Source: Pseudoips prasinana
Taxonomy: Eukaryota > Arthropoda > Insecta > Lepidoptera > Nolidae
Direction: 5' to 3'
Assembly: GCA_951640165.1 (NCBI GenBank)
Contig: OX621250.1
Coordinates: 12,673,501 to 12,737,500, forward strand
Length of the DNA stretch: 64,000 nucleotides
Positions 1-12,053 of this stretch are shown here, piece after piece. The notes beneath the pieces are model-generated. The model was not told the DNA's origin. It saw only the letters and a program-made list of their open reading frames with translations, and did not search any database. How positions within the stretch are numbered: position 1 is the first letter of the stretch; every line of letters starts with the position of its first letter. Position numbers and translations under genes: made by a program.

Positions 1-87
1 AAAAAGCTGCTGCCCATCCTCTGGTTGTAATTTCCTCGAGTCGGGGTGATGATATTCTGATACTCGCCGCCTTAACCACACAGCATG
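1..87 (-). repeat. LINE 3'-end fragment, truncated by window edge
   Basis: The stretch resembles the segment at 2640-2757, including the shared words CTGCTGCCCATCCTCTGGT and GGGGTGATGATATTCTGAT. It is therefore another piece of the same LINE 3' region on the minus strand. It runs off the left edge and has no coding capacity of its own. Confidence 0.5.
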
Positions 88-416
88 CGACATAGTATAT
101 AAAACTTCCACTCCATTCTGACTTCATTTATAAAACCGTCGTTCTTATCAATAGTCAGTATATGTTTGTTGATAAATGGACATTAATAGCACATAGTTTT
201 GCATATATTTAACGTCTATAATAATATATGGTGACCCCGATTACAAAAGGTTACGAAGAATTATATGCAATGTTTTTGCTTTGATTACCTGGTCTTATCT
301 TTGGCGATAGTCTGCGAGTGCAAAAGGTACAAAAATATTTTTCATGAATTTATAGTTTTGTGATATTGAGTAATACTTCTACGTGAATGTTTCCAACCAG
401 TTCATAACATTTATTT

Positions 417-539
417 GCACATCCAGCTACCCCAATCTGTATAATTCATTTATCGATTTTCAACTTAATCACATAAGTATAAGGTTCACTTTCAATTGGG
501 GAAATTGGACATATTATTAGCTTGATGTGATGGCGTTTG
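417..539. mobile_element. MITE-1 copy, left end lost
   Basis: One of five copies of a short non-coding element with terminal inverted repeats (others at 7021, 24075, 45808 and 49481). The inner left arm reads GCACATCCAGCTACCCCAAT, but the outermost TIR bases are missing. The right end, TGGCGTTTG followed by TA, is present but diverged, making this one of the older copies. Confidence 0.6.
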
Positions 540-789
540 TACAAAATAAAAGGTCAAACAAGCATAGGGCCTCCCTAATAATATTTTAGCCTATGATGCT
601 TGCGAAACACAAGGTAGCACTGACGACTTATCTTTTTAAATTTATATATGTATCTGGCATAGTTTAAAGGAAGATTTATTTATTTATGGTACGGGCAGTG
701 GTTACCCTAAAGTTGTTAAAGTCACCGAATAGGCCTGTGATATAGCTTAATTCGAGACCAACCTTTAAACGAGTCCTCTAAAACAAGGA

Positions 790-1194
790 TAAAATTCAAA
801 ATTCAAAATTCAAAATTCAAAAGTCGTTTATTCCGTTAAAATATTACATTTGTGTGGAATCGTCAATTTTTTTTACCCTACCGTGCAGTGCATGACGTGG
901 CAGCTACTGAGAAACACTGCCAGAAAACTCAGTAGGAATCCTTTTTTAAAATATATATTTCTTAAATAAATTTACATTGTATTTAAATGTGTTAATTTAG
1001 AGCGACTCAATCCCAAGCTGTTTTGTCACTTAAATAATCAGAAGTTTTGTAATAAGCCCTGCTACACAATTTGGCTTTTATAATTCTTTTAAACTTATTC
1101 ATAGACATTTCTCGGATATCACTGGGAAGTTTGTTATAGAATCTTATACATTGCCCCATAAAAGAGTTACTTACTTTGTGGAGATACGTTCAGC
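790..1194 (-). pseudogene. CR1/Jockey-like LINE C-terminus and 3' tail
   Basis: Read on the minus strand, about 60 codons give the typical end of a CR1/Jockey-like reverse transcriptase ORF: IRFYNKLPSDIREMS, then NKFKRIIKAKL and SRAYYKTSDYL, with a stop at about 1007. A 3' UTR follows, ending in a short AAAATTC-type tandem repeat at about 790-823, as expected for a LINE that primes on a simple-repeat tail. The 5' side is truncated. A close relative of the coding part is at 40770-40925 (minus), and part of the 3' UTR recurs at 10764-10812 (plus). Confidence 0.65.
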
Positions 1195-1714
1195 TTTTTA
1201 TTTATTTAATTAGGTTTACCAACTATATTTTACTAAATCATATAAAAGCAACATATGCTTCTAACCTATTATATTATACTTAACTAGTTTCTTATCGATA
1301 AACCGCACATGCAGAAAAATATCCTTATACCTAACTAGTAATAATATTTACATACTAACTCTTAAGAAATAAATAAAATATTGAGATAGTATTTTTGTTT
1401 ACCACAGATAGTTCCACGGATCTGTTGCGAAATGTTCAAAGTTCACATAATTATTTATGTAAATAGTATTCACGGTGCGCGGGGAAATCCAAACCATTAG
1501 CACGTGGTAAAGATAAGTTTGACGTTGTTGCTCCGAAAAAACTTACACAAAAACCTAGCACTAAAGATTTGTTACACAATTGTATATCCATAAAAAAAAA
1601 TATTATAGAGTCAGTATTTTTTACTGTATCCAAGTAAAAATGTACACAAAAATAATATCATAACTCTATCGCACCTATTTTCACTCTGAATAAGTTATTG
1701 TAATATAAAATGAC

Positions 1715-1978
1715 CAGAGAGCTGGCCTTATTTTGGGTCACAGAATCAGCATTCCCATACAGCGTGGCAATGCGGCCAGCCTTCTGGGCACGTTACCTCC
1801 CGACGATGCGGAGGATTTCTACGATGCCCTATAACTTAAGTATAGTAGTTAGTTATTATAGTTAATTTAGCTGTCATTTTTCCGTTTCTTATAAGTTAAG
1901 TTAATTATTTAAATATGTATTTCTTTATTTTCACATAATAATTGAATAAACAAACATCTACATCTCAAAAAAAAAATT
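1715..1978 (+). repeat. LINE-like 3' fragment with poly(A)
   Basis: The first 115 bp are related to 28335-28445 and 49780-49880, both in the opposite orientation, with shared words such as GATGCGGAGGATTT and CAGAAGGC. The stretch ends with AATAAA-like sequence and a run of A at about 1967-1976, so it looks like a retroposed 3' end. The LINE clade is not clear from so short a piece. Confidence 0.45.
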
Positions 1979-2305
1979 AGATATATTTTTTATCTTGACG
2001 TTTGCATTAGCCTAGAAAGCTTCTTTTGCTTTTCCGGGCAAAAGAGGCGAGCGGGATCTCATGCTGTCCAGCGTCCAGACTGGAAGAAGATATATATGTT
2101 CCTACATACTAGTACCTATTTAAGGCGTTAAAAGAAAATGTATTGTTTAAACAATAAGCTATGAACTATTTTGACAGATTCGAAAGGAAGAACCTGTTAG
2201 AATTATCTCTATAAACTACCCATTGTTGAGAAAGCTTAGTTAATAAAAGATTAGTTGTCAGTTGTTAGTTACTGCTAAGCCAGAGGTTCTATCCCCCCCA
2301 CGACA

Positions 2306-2492
2306 ATTCTTTGTGTGATGAACATTATTATTTGTTCTATGTCTGGGTGTAATTTATCTATAATATGTACGTATTTGGAAGTATATAAGTATGATTATCA
2401 GAAGTCCGATTGTCATAGGTTGGCTCTGCTAAGTTCGCGATCAGATAGCAGTGTATTCATTGTCCCAAGATATTTATTTATTATTAGTATTG
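2306..2492 (+). repeat. tRNA-SINE body (B/C type), head missing
   Basis: The order of words matches the shared body of the SINEs at 17231-17485 and 44821-45060: TTTGTGTGATGA, GTCTGGGTGTAATTTATCTA, GGCTCTGCTAAGTT, GATCAGAT and TGTCCCAAGATA. It ends in an (ATTT/ATT)-rich tail. The tRNA-like promoter head is absent, so this is a 5'-truncated and diverged copy. Confidence 0.5.
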
Positions 2493-2503
2493 TTTAAGGT
2501 ATC

Positions 2504-2757
2504 ATCATCATCATCATCATTACAGCTGAATAAGTCCACTGCTGGACAAGCCTCCCTCAAGAATCGTCTTGGGGGGATATGCCATAATCGCCACGCTTGG
2601 CAGGCGGGTTGGCGATCGCAGTAAGATGGTCATAGTACTCAGAGAGACGCTGCTGCCCATCCTCTGGTAGATATTCCCTCGGGTCGACTTCTACGCCCCC
2701 CACGGGATGAGATGGGGTGATGATATTCTGATTCTGATATTTGTCGCCGTCACCAGT
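2504..2757 (-). repeat. LINE 3' end with (ATG)n tail
   Basis: The plus strand begins with a CATCATCATCATCATCAT run followed by words for CCACTGCTGGACAAGCCTCC. On the minus strand this is the classic end of an insect RTE-like LINE, a C-terminal coding region followed by a (GATGAT)n tail. The same 3' region recurs at 22845-23075 (plus), 26286-26442 (minus) and 28826-28955 (minus). No intact reading frame remains. Confidence 0.6.
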
Positions 2758-2759
2758 TG

Positions 2760-4655
2760 TTTAAGGTAATCTGTAATATATGAATTTCACACCAAAAATC
2801 TTCCTGAACCAAAGATTCGTGTGATAATAACAGAGAAAGAAACTAATATCAACACCAATTAAGCTCGAAGTAATTGAATGCTGCGACGCAATAAATATAT
2901 GTGCGTCGTTTACTTGCAAATTTAATTTGCGGCCACAATATTAACCAACGGGAATCTTGATCATAAAAACCGCCTTAAGCAAGCTTCATATAAATAACCA
3001 AATGACACTATTTCTTAGTCAGACCCTATAAATTAGCTGTAATAAACGTTGAATTCTGTAAAGAACGTTAAAAACGTCTAATATAAGACACATTAACGTC
3101 GTATCTCGCCATGATAATTAACATTACACAACCATAAAATTGCGGTGACAACACAAAGTGAAGGCTCTAAAGACGAAAAGAGTATAAAATTAAAATTGGC
3201 CGTAAAATTTAAACTAGACACTACAATAAAATATGACTTTTAAAATGGTTAACAGCATCTTCTATTCAGACGATCTACCTAGCGGCGGACGCAAAGGGTA
3301 TTAAGCATTTTTATTATTTCAAGCGCGTTCTTCAGAAATACAAGAATTAGACCCTTAACTGCGCTCTTTGGCGGCAACAAGCACGTGGATGTTTCGCGCA
3401 CTTAACTTGAAAAGGGTTTTTAATTTTTCTGAGAACTTGTGTAACGCCTCTTCGAACCCTATCCACAATAAAAGATCCTTTTCATTAATATTTACGTTTA
3501 CGGCACAAATATTTTTTTTACGTAGTTTTTTTTATATACAATATCATTGAGTTTTGTGTATATTTCCGCAGAAACTTGCTATATCAGTAAATGAAACCCG
3601 CAATTGTAAGATCAAAAAATTATGCGCTTCCTTGGTCCGAAATATAGGCAATTAAAGATTCTCAATCCGGTAGTCTGTGGCCATTGAAATCGTAAGGAAT
3701 AAAAGGTAAGTTAATTTCACGCTGAAAATATGCATGCTATTACTTTTGTAGAAAGTACAATGTATATAAAGGGATTATGTTCCGGGGAAGTACATCTAAC
3801 GGTTTTGTACCTAGAATAGGTACAAAAAGTGTTCGGTCAGCATGCGTCTGCGCAGTGCGCATTATACATTTAAGCGCCATATATACTGGTGTTAACTGAA
3901 GCGCGTCAAGAGGCGTTCCTATTTTAAGACACGTTATTAACAGTCGCATTCAAGTGTCCTGTCTTCTGACACTCGACGGTTTAATACAAAAGCCAGACAT
4001 TTCATGTCATTTGTTCCAACACCTCCCCGACCGGGACCATTTAATCTCTGTAATAAGAAAAAATTGGCGCCAATATTGTGTTATCTACCCGCTGAGTTCG
4101 GGAACCTGTCTCGAGTACCGTCCCTTTTGTTTATTTCTAAAATACACTTGCCTCTGTACCTGTTTTACAGTCTATTGTTGGGTTTTGTACACTTCTGAGA
4201 AAAATTAGGCACGAACACGTGTTGGCTTTGTCTCAGAGAAGCAAAGGCTTACCGACAAGGGTACTCGAAATAGGAAATACACACTTTTTATTACTTAACG
4301 GATTTTGTAATTCCGGTACTCCTATGTCCATTGCGCAATAATTATAACAGTTAACCCGAGTACTTATTTCTATTATCTGCAGCTAAGATAACAACGCGAA
4401 CCATAAAAATAGAAATAACAACTGTTAAGTAGGTAGGTACACTTTTTGTGAGCAATAACAAAAACTATACACGCATTTTCATTTAAACACATCGCCCGCG
4501 ATGTTCCGTTGAAGCAGTGTAAGCCTCATAGGCTGAAAAAATATCAGTTTAGGAACATGGACTTAATAGACACTTAGCACACCCAAACTCAGAACAACTA
4601 TTTACGGATCACACATAATATAGTAAGGCAAACAGGGTGGTAGCGGTGCGACTAC
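2760..4655. other. AT-rich spacer, nothing recognised
   Basis: Both strands carry frequent stops. Short open frames around 3368, 3740 and 3954 have no recognisable motifs. No repeat shared with the rest of the window was found by eye. Confidence 0.5.
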
Positions 4656-4660
4656 TGACT

Positions 4661-4975
4661 GCCTCGTTGGTCTAGTGGTAGCGTGTTCAACCTCAAATAT
4701 TTAGCTATTTGGTTCAAATCGTAGGTTAGGTCAATAGAAAGTGATATTGGCATTCAGATCCTGCAAGTTGACCTCGGAGAGCACGAAAAGCCGGCGGTCC
4801 TGTACCTTAACTTTTTCCGGGGCTGTCAGCGAACTGTTCCATAGGCATATGTGAGTGAGTAGGGTATAGAAAATGCACCTGTACTTGTGCTCACACTTAT
4901 ACGCACTATAATATATCCCGCGCAGATGGCTAGACTCCATTGAGACCGACCGCCAAGACCGAAATTCGACCAGAA
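4661..4975 (+). repeat. SINE-A (tRNA-derived), diverged full copy
   Basis: The head contains GCCTCGTTGGTCTAGTGGTA, which fits a tRNA A box, and TTTGGTTCAAATCGTAGG about 45 bp later, which fits a B box. The body with CCTCGGAGAGCACG and CGGCGGTCCTGTACC matches the better copy at 56820-57201. Nine further copies or fragments lie in this window. The body between head and 4770 is rearranged compared with other copies. Confidence 0.7.
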
Positions 4976-4979
4976 GCAC

Positions 4980-7010
4980 CACACTTAACCACTGCAGCAC
5001 CCTTGCAGTCACACAAATTACTTACCACTCATCTAATTTATTAATACGATCAGTTCCAAAGAAATATCGACGGCGTCAATAAAAAAAATAAAGCATCACC
5101 CTCCTCATGTCGACAATCGGTACTGCTGGATCTCAAGACAGACAATGGGGTTTAAGTAAATCGACTATAAACATTTTCTCAAATTCCACGATCTCAATAC
5201 ATATTATGTTTAACATCGGTGCTAGACATAATTTTAGTGGATTACGGAATCTATTTATTGGAGTCGTAAAAAACTGTTTGGACTGATACTGGCTCATATC
5301 ATTATACAGACTATAAGATTTACCACTAAGTTTCATGACATTGACATGCCGAATGAATATATGTATATGCCACCACTACTGCATTGGCGAAAAACGCATC
5401 GTAACACTTAAAACCCACTACCTACAGCAGCACATCTGCGACACAGCGATCATTACCAAATTTAAGCTCTTATGCACTCAAGAGGGAAGTCAAAAAATCA
5501 CAACTTATCGCTTTTCAAGTAAAAAATGTGCACATGTAACTCATTAGTTAGGGCCGAACAGACGCCGTTCACAAATATTTGCCGACTTGCAAATCTCGGC
5601 GCCACCGGTATAAGAATGCCTTTAAAAATACCGCCGTCTTCGACCATAACTGCTAAAAGCCGCCAGTTACAAGAATCGGCAGCTAACATAATATTGGTTG
5701 AGACGCTGTATGAACACAAATGACCGAGGGATTAGGTATCGAAGCCTAATATGTATTGTGTTACTACTGAAATGTGTTTGCTTGTTGATTTTGCATTTGG
5801 CTGCAGCGGTCTAACGCCTTTAGAGCATTAAAATGTAAACCGTAACGGTATAGAACAGCTAGGTGACATTTTTATGTCGTGCCGGGTTTGAAGTTAAAAC
5901 ATGATGTTCCAATTTTTCTTAGCAGCAAATTATACACTTATCCTCTTATTAGCAGCCTGGAGTCAGGAATATTTATTATAGTTCAGAACGGTTCACGTTC
6001 TCTCAAGCAACGGTGATGTATCTCAACACGTCAACTGTTGATGCTGCAGTTAGGCGTTGGATAAAAAAACGAATCCTTTGATATGAAATATTGTTCGGTC
6101 ACTTAAGATTTCGTTTCATCAGAACGGCAAATCGCAATTTAAAAAAGCATATATTTAATATATATTCGGGATATTCCCGCTAATCAGAAGAGTAATATAA
6201 CGTTCTAACTGCACACTTGAACGAAGTGATCGCACACTTGTGATCAACCAAGGCGATATCAATAACGATTACCTATCTTCAAATCGCATAGTGACAATAA
6301 GATATCGACATTATATCATATTTGGCAGGAAATGCAAGAACATTGATGAAATAGTTTTATTCATATTTGTCGGCCCCATATAAGAAGCTTTCGCTCGTCC
6401 AAAATGTTCCTGGAACAAGAGAACAAGAATGACCATTTGATTAACCATCAATTGCGTATAGAATAAAAAAAAAAAAACCAAAAGTTCGCAGTTGTTCGGT
6501 AGTCCTATTGTCAAAGACCATAAACATTAAAGACAAATAATTTACTGATTTATATTAATCTGTTCTCAGTTTTGCCACTTTGTAATCAATTTTCAGTTTC
6601 TCAGGGTGTCAAAAGCATGGCTAATGTTTAGTGTTTTTTTTTTTTAAACAAAAAAAAATGCTTTATGCACTGCTTCTCCCTATCAACTTTAACTGTTCTA
6701 AATTACAAAGCTCTCCGTATGCGAAATTTTCTAAAAAAAATTGTATTAATACTTTTATTAATCGTTTTTCGGCGAGCATGTGTGAAAATGAAAAATATCT
6801 TACATTATTTCATATTCTTCTTCTGAGGCAAATGAGGTGGCAAATGGAAATCCGTTGTCTCTACCTACCCCTCTGGGAAACAGGTGTCTATGTATGATGT
6901 TAAAACCTAATTGGTTACATGACACTTTTAGTTTATCACTATTTTATTGTATTTATAATATATGTTTTGTTCTTCCAATATTGAAGTGGAGGTTGATTTT
7001 ATTACCAACA
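4980..7010. other. AT-rich spacer, nothing recognised
   Basis: Apart from complementary short open frames at 5498-5723, both without a known motif, I see no gene, RNA or repeat in this stretch. Confidence 0.45.
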
Positions 7011-7020
7011 GTATCATGTA

Positions 7021-7439
7021 CAAACCAGCACATCCAACTACCCCAATCTGTCAAATTTGTCCAATTTAAAATGAAATAAAATAAAAAAGGTTTTTATTCA
7101 CGTAGATTTTAAAAAGCGTTTGTAATAGTCAGGACATGTTTGTAGTAATATAGTTGTATACATTATTATTTCTAGTTACATAGATATTTCGGTACACATT
7201 GTATTGATTGTATGAAAACATTTATAAAATTTATTTTATAATAGCAATGATATTTAGCTAGCTTGTAAAGTTATTGTCAAAGAGATTATGTTTAAGTTTA
7301 ATTATCGAAATTTATAGTTTTAGCTATATTTTTACTACATATTGTCTGAATTGAAAGTGAACCTTATGATTATGTGATAAAGTTGGAAATCTATAATATA
7401 AATTTGACAGATTGGGATAACTGGATGTGCTGGCGTCTG
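7021..7439. mobile_element. MITE-1 copy interrupted by a retroposed repeat
   Basis: The left part (7021-7075) and right part (7349-7439) together form a complete MITE-1, with the TIR end CAGACGCCAGCACATCCAG on the right and a diverged one on the left. TA dinucleotides flank both ends (7019-7020 and 7440-7441), as expected for a Tc1/mariner-type MITE. The 273 bp between the two parts is a separate insertion. Confidence 0.65.
7076..7348 (-). repeat. retroposed repeat inside MITE-1
   Basis: The segment is closely related to 59222-59500 and, in the other orientation, to 17510-17695. On the minus strand it ends in a T/A-rich tail after CTACGTGAATAAAAACC. It is flanked by AATTTAAAATGAA (7063-7075) and AATTGAAAGTGAA (7349-7361), a likely 13-bp target duplication that has since diverged at three positions. 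No coding potential is visible, so it may be a SINE or a LINE 3' end. Confidence 0.55.
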
Positions 7440-7708
7440 TATCTACCTAATATGAAAAACATAAGCTTAAAAGTAAGTTAGAAATATATTGTATTTCATA
7501 ACTTAAAATAAGCATATCAAAGTATTTGCGTATGTATTATAATAATATCGTGATTGATATCCGGGACAGATATAAATAACATATCTAATCACGGTGATAA
7601 TGTGGGTGTGCACATTTGAACAAATCGTGTTTTGTGACGTCAGGTTGCGTTGTTCAAACATTTTGGAGCATGATCCTACTTTACTGATAACGTCATTTGT
7701 ATCATTAA

Positions 7709-8029
7709 CTAGCTGTGCCCCGCGGTTTTACCCGCGTTAAACTTTATAAATTATCACAGCTCCTCCCCCGTAGGTGATAGCGTGATAATATGTGGCCTAT
7801 ATGTTGACCCGACCTCTCAGTAATATTCATGCAATATTTGAAGTAAATCCATGCAGTACTTTTTGAGTTTAGCTCGGACATTCATACAGACAAACAGATA
7901 AACAGACAAAAATTCTAAAAACTATATTTTTGGCTTCGATATCGATTGTAGATCAGGCCCCAGGTATCCTTTTTAAAAAATATTTAATGTACAGTTTCGA
8001 CTTTCCTACGATTTTATTATATGTATAGA
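7709..8029 (-). mobile_element. non-autonomous Helitron, full length
   Basis: On the minus strand the element starts with TCTATACATATAATAAAATC, directly after a host A. It ends with a hairpin, GCGGGTAAAACCGC, followed by GGGGCACAGCTAG and a host T. A 5' TC, a 3' hairpin, CTAG and insertion between A and T are the standard marks of Helitrons. It is 321 bp long and non-coding. Related copies are at 31114, 39015, 49927 and 11664 (fragment), and a subfamily is at 10941, 37882 and 44414. Confidence 0.8.
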
Positions 8030-8153
8030 TTCATTAAGCCATGGTATCTGCGGCGGTTAAGCGCCGACGTTTGTCTTGAAGAGTTTAACTCCTTGCTGTT
8101 TCGTGGAAATAAACTAATACTATAATTTCACAAATAGTGACGATATTCTTGGC

Positions 8154-9975
8154 CCTGTTTTAATTTCCCGTTTAAAAACATCAACCAATACTGTTACTTA
8201 GTCTATTATTTACCTGTAGTTCTAACAAAACTAGACTTACCCTTTTTAATAAGGGGTAATTACCTGCTTGTTATCCATTTGATAGTCAATAGATGGTGCC
8301 TGTTTTAACAATAATCAACCAATGATGTTGCTTAGTCTATTAATTCACTATAGTACTGATAAATTTACACTTACCATTTTTAATAAGGGGTAATTACCTG
8401 CTTGTTATCCGTTTGATAGTCAATAGATGTTGCCTCTTTTAACAATTATCAGCCAATGCTGTTGCTTAGTCTATTAATCCACTATAGTACTAATAAAACT
8501 AGACTTACCCTTTTTAATAAGGGGTAATTACCTGCTTGTCATCCGTTTGATAGTCAATAGATGGTGCCTGTTTTAACAATAATCAGCCAATGCTGTTGCT
8601 TAGTCTATTAATCCACTATAGTACTAATAAAACTAGACTTACCCTTTTTTATAAGGGGTAATTACCTGCTTGTTATCCGTTTGATAGCCAATAGATGGTG
8701 CCTGTTTTAACAATAATCAGCCAATGCTGTTGTTTAGTCTATTAATCCACTATAGTACTAATAAAACTAGACTTACCCTTTTTAATAAGGGGTAATTACC
8801 TGCTTGTTATCCGTTTGATAGTCAATAGATGCTGCCTGTTTTAACAATAATCAGCCAATGCTGTTGCTTAGTCTATTAATTCACTATAGTACTGATAAAA
8901 CTAGACTTACCCTTTTTAATAAGGGGTAATTACCTGCTTGTTATCCGTTTGATAGTCAATAGATGCTGCCTGTTTTAACAATAATCAGCCAATGCTGTTG
9001 TTTAGTCTATTAATCCACTATAGTACTAATAAAACTAGACTTACCCTTTTTAATAAGGGGTAATTACCTGCTTGTTATCCGTTTGATAGTCAATAGATGC
9101 TGCCTGTTTTAACAATAATCAGCCAATGCTGTTGTTTAGTCTATTAATCCACTATAGTACTAATAAAACTAGACTTACCCTTTTTAATAAGGGGTAATTA
9201 CCTGCTTGTTATCCGTTTGATAGTCAATAGATGCTGCCTGTTTTAACAATAATCAGCCAATGCTGTTGCTTAGTCTATTAATTCACTATAGTACTGATAA
9301 AACTAGACTTACCCTTTTTAATAAGGGGTAATTACCTGCTTGTTATCCGTTTGATAGTCAATAGATGCTGCCTGTTTTAACAATAATCAGCCAATGCTGT
9401 TGTTTAGTCTATTAATCCACTATAGTACTAATAAAACTAGACTTACCCTTTTTAATAAGGGGTAATTACCTGCTTGTTATCCGTTTGATAGTCAATAGAT
9501 GCTGCCTGTTTTAACAATAATCAGCCAATGCTGTTGTTTAGTCTATTAATCCACTATAGTACTAATAAAACTAGACTTACCCTTTTTAATAAGGGGTAAT
9601 TACCTGCTTGTTATCCGTTTGATAGTCAATAGATGCTGCCTGTTTTAACAATAATCAGCCAATGCTGTTGCTTAGTCTATTAATTCACTATAGTACTGAT
9701 AAAACTAGACTTACCCTTTTTAATAAGGGGTAATTACCTGCTTGTTATCCGTTTGATAGTCAATAGATGCTGCCTGTTTTAACAATAATCAGCCAATGCT
9801 GTTGTTTAGTCTATTAATCCACTATAGTACTAATAAAACTAGACTTACCCTTTTTAATAAGGGGTAATTACCTGCTTGTTATCCGTTTGATAGTCAATAG
9901 ATGCTGCCTGTTTTAACAATAATCAACCAATGATTTTGCTTAGTCTATTAAGTTATTATAGTCCTAACATACCTA
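8154..9975. repeat. 134-bp satellite array, about 13.6 units
   Basis: The word GGGGTAATTACCTGCTTG recurs at 8253, 8387, 8521, 8655, 8789, 8923, 9057, 9191, 9325, 9459, 9593, 9727 and 9861, exactly 134 bp apart each time. Edge units (8154-8400 and after 9880) are the most diverged, as expected if homogenisation is strongest in the middle. From 8789 on, two monomer types alternate as B-A-B-B-A-B-B-A-B. Type A has TTCACTATAGTACTGAT and type B has TCCACTATAGTACTAAT, giving a 402-bp higher-order unit. No open reading frame spans the array. Confidence 0.95.
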
Positions 9976-10763
9976 GTCTTCATTTTTGCAGGCTCGCAAG
10001 AACCTATATATATAATATTTGACGTATATTTTAGAATTATCTTTTCCAGAAGTTAATATTTTTGTTTATTTGTTAATACAATAGTGATGTAAATATATTG
10101 AGATAAAATCTATTAAAAACTGATAAAACATTATATGCGTAGTAGCATTAATATTGACGAACAAAGAGTATTTTTATATTGAAATAACACGGATGTTGCT
10201 TCCGTATTGCGAGACTAAGTCTAGGTACCTACAACTGTTATCATTGATAACCTGACGTTACGTGCCTGATAACTCTACTACTATCGCGTTACAAATATTT
10301 AACACGTCATAGAAATCAAATGCACTTGCTGGTAGATACAATTATAATATTATAGGCACGATTTAAGTAAATAGGATATCATGCGATACAAACTCTTAAT
10401 TGTACACCAGAAATTTAAACTTAGTTACAAGACTGATATTGTCATAATGTAGGCACAAACGGCAGTCTTACCGCAAGTTGCTGTTTCTTTATGGCAACGT
10501 TGGGATGGACGGAACTAGTTTTGAAAGAAACGTGGGTAGTAGTAGTAATAAAGTGTAACAAGCAGAAAGTAAAATAACGTAAAACAGATAAAGTGAAATT
10601 CAAAGTGTAAATATTCCAAATAAGCATAATCTTACACATGCTATATATTAATGAGAAAACTGCTTGAGAATGAGTAGATTTAATTAAACGCAGTTATATA
10701 CCTAACAAAATTGTAATTAGGTCTTAAGTTGATCCTGATATTTTAAAAATCCAATAGATGATT

Positions 10764-10812
10764 TGGCAGTGTTTTTCAGTAGCTGCCACGTCAAGCTCTG
10801 CACGGGACGGAA
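10764..10812 (+). repeat. LINE 3' UTR fragment
   Basis: A short match, in opposite orientation, to 870-925 of the CR1/Jockey-like LINE 3' end: GGCAGTGTTTTTCAGTAGCT and GCCACGTCA. It is too short to say more. Confidence 0.4.
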
Positions 10813-10940
10813 AAAAACTGAATAATATATAAAAATGACTAAAGAATTTAAGTATTATTGTAGTGAGGGTGAAAGTGAGCCACCTATAATGTGTAGTTAC
10901 AGTATCTAAATACATTAATATATACTAAATATATATACTA

Positions 10941-11118
10941 CGAGCTGTGCCCCGCGGTTTTACCCGCGTTAAACTTTATAAATTATAGCCTATGTGTTAT
11001 TCGGATATATGAGCTATATTACCACAAAATTTCCTCAAAAGCCGTCCGGTAGTTTTTGCGTGAAAGAGTAACAAATATATACACGCACACACTCCCTAAC
11101 TTCATAAAATTAGAGTGA
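10941..11118 (-). mobile_element. non-autonomous Helitron, short subfamily
   Basis: On the minus strand the element begins TCACTCTAATTTTATGAAG after A, contains TCTTTCACGCAAAAACTACC, and ends with the GCGGGTAAAACCGCGG hairpin and GGGGCACAGCTCG. The last bases should be CTAG, so the terminus is mutated. The same subfamily is at 44414-44578 and 37882-38015. Confidence 0.7.
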
Positions 11119-11663
11119 TAAGATACTTGGCGTATATAAGTTAGAAATAACGCATAATTTTAGGTCTTTAAGCTTGAATCCTTAGCATAGGCAAATAACT
11201 AAATAAGAAATTACGATTATAAAAATTAATTAATTAATAATAAATTTGACACACTGCACCCGTCTTAAATAGCATCGCAAAAATTTATTTTTACCAAAAA
11301 ATAACAGTTTTTTTTTCATAATAATATTCTAAAATACTATGAAAGTTTGTACTTTCGAAAAGGAAGTTTAACATAAAACATCTATGCAAAGTTTTTTTTT
11401 TGTTTTTTTTTTTTTATTTTACCCAATAGTTGTAATAAGTTGCTTTACACGCACATCATTCAAATGAGAAATATGTATAGCATTGTTCGAAGCCACTGTG
11501 CTTTAACAGGGTTGTATAAAGCTACATTATAAATATTTTCTAATGTTTTTTAAAACTATAATTATTAAGTAGTTTCTTTCAATGTAATACACACACACCA
11601 ACCACCAATAAGTATACCGCACACAATTCCAACATTTTCTACGAACACGACATGAATGCTCCA

Positions 11664-11813
11664 TATTATTAATATATACATATAATAAAATTGTAGGAAA
11701 GTTAAAACTGTACATTGAATATTTTTTAAAAGGAATACTTGGGGCGTGATTTGCAATAGATATCGAAGCCAAAAATGTAGTTTGTAGAATTTTTGTCTGT
11801 TTATCCGTATGTT
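11664..11813 (+). mobile_element. Helitron 5' fragment
   Basis: The words TATACATATAATAAAATTGT, GACTGTACATTGAAT-like and ATCGAAGCCAAAAATGTAG follow the order of the minus strand of 7709-8029. It is thus the 5' half of the same family in plus orientation. The 3' half with hairpin and CTAG is missing. Confidence 0.65.
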
Positions 11814-12053
11814 ACTTTTAGTTACTATAAAAGTCAATGTTAGGTTAAAACGCGCTGCTTAAGGTTTGTCATCTGGTGAAGGACTGAAAGCCAGTACGTG
11901 AACTAAAAACGTAATATTCGAAAAGACAAACCTGCTAATATAAGCGATAGCAGCACGTGCACTTTTTTAAGTAATTCATTATACTTCATCCATCATACAT
12001 CCACTCCTTAATGGGCCCTAGACATGTAGGACGAGTTGTTGTAGTTGTAGTAT

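Noticed and set aside
5498..5723. Complementary open frames of about 70 codons on both strands
   Set aside because: No motif on either strand, no neighbouring exon and no codon signal that favours one. Chance is sufficient.
7702..8037. TCATTAA on both sides of the element at 7709-8029, read as a 7-bp target duplication
   Set aside because: The ends fit a Helitron (5' TC, 3' hairpin, CTAG, insertion between A and T), which makes no duplication. Other copies of the family lack a consistent flanking repeat.
8154..9975. CRISPR-like array
   Set aside because: Units are 134 bp and homologous along their full length, without unique spacers, and the sequence is eukaryotic. It is a satellite.
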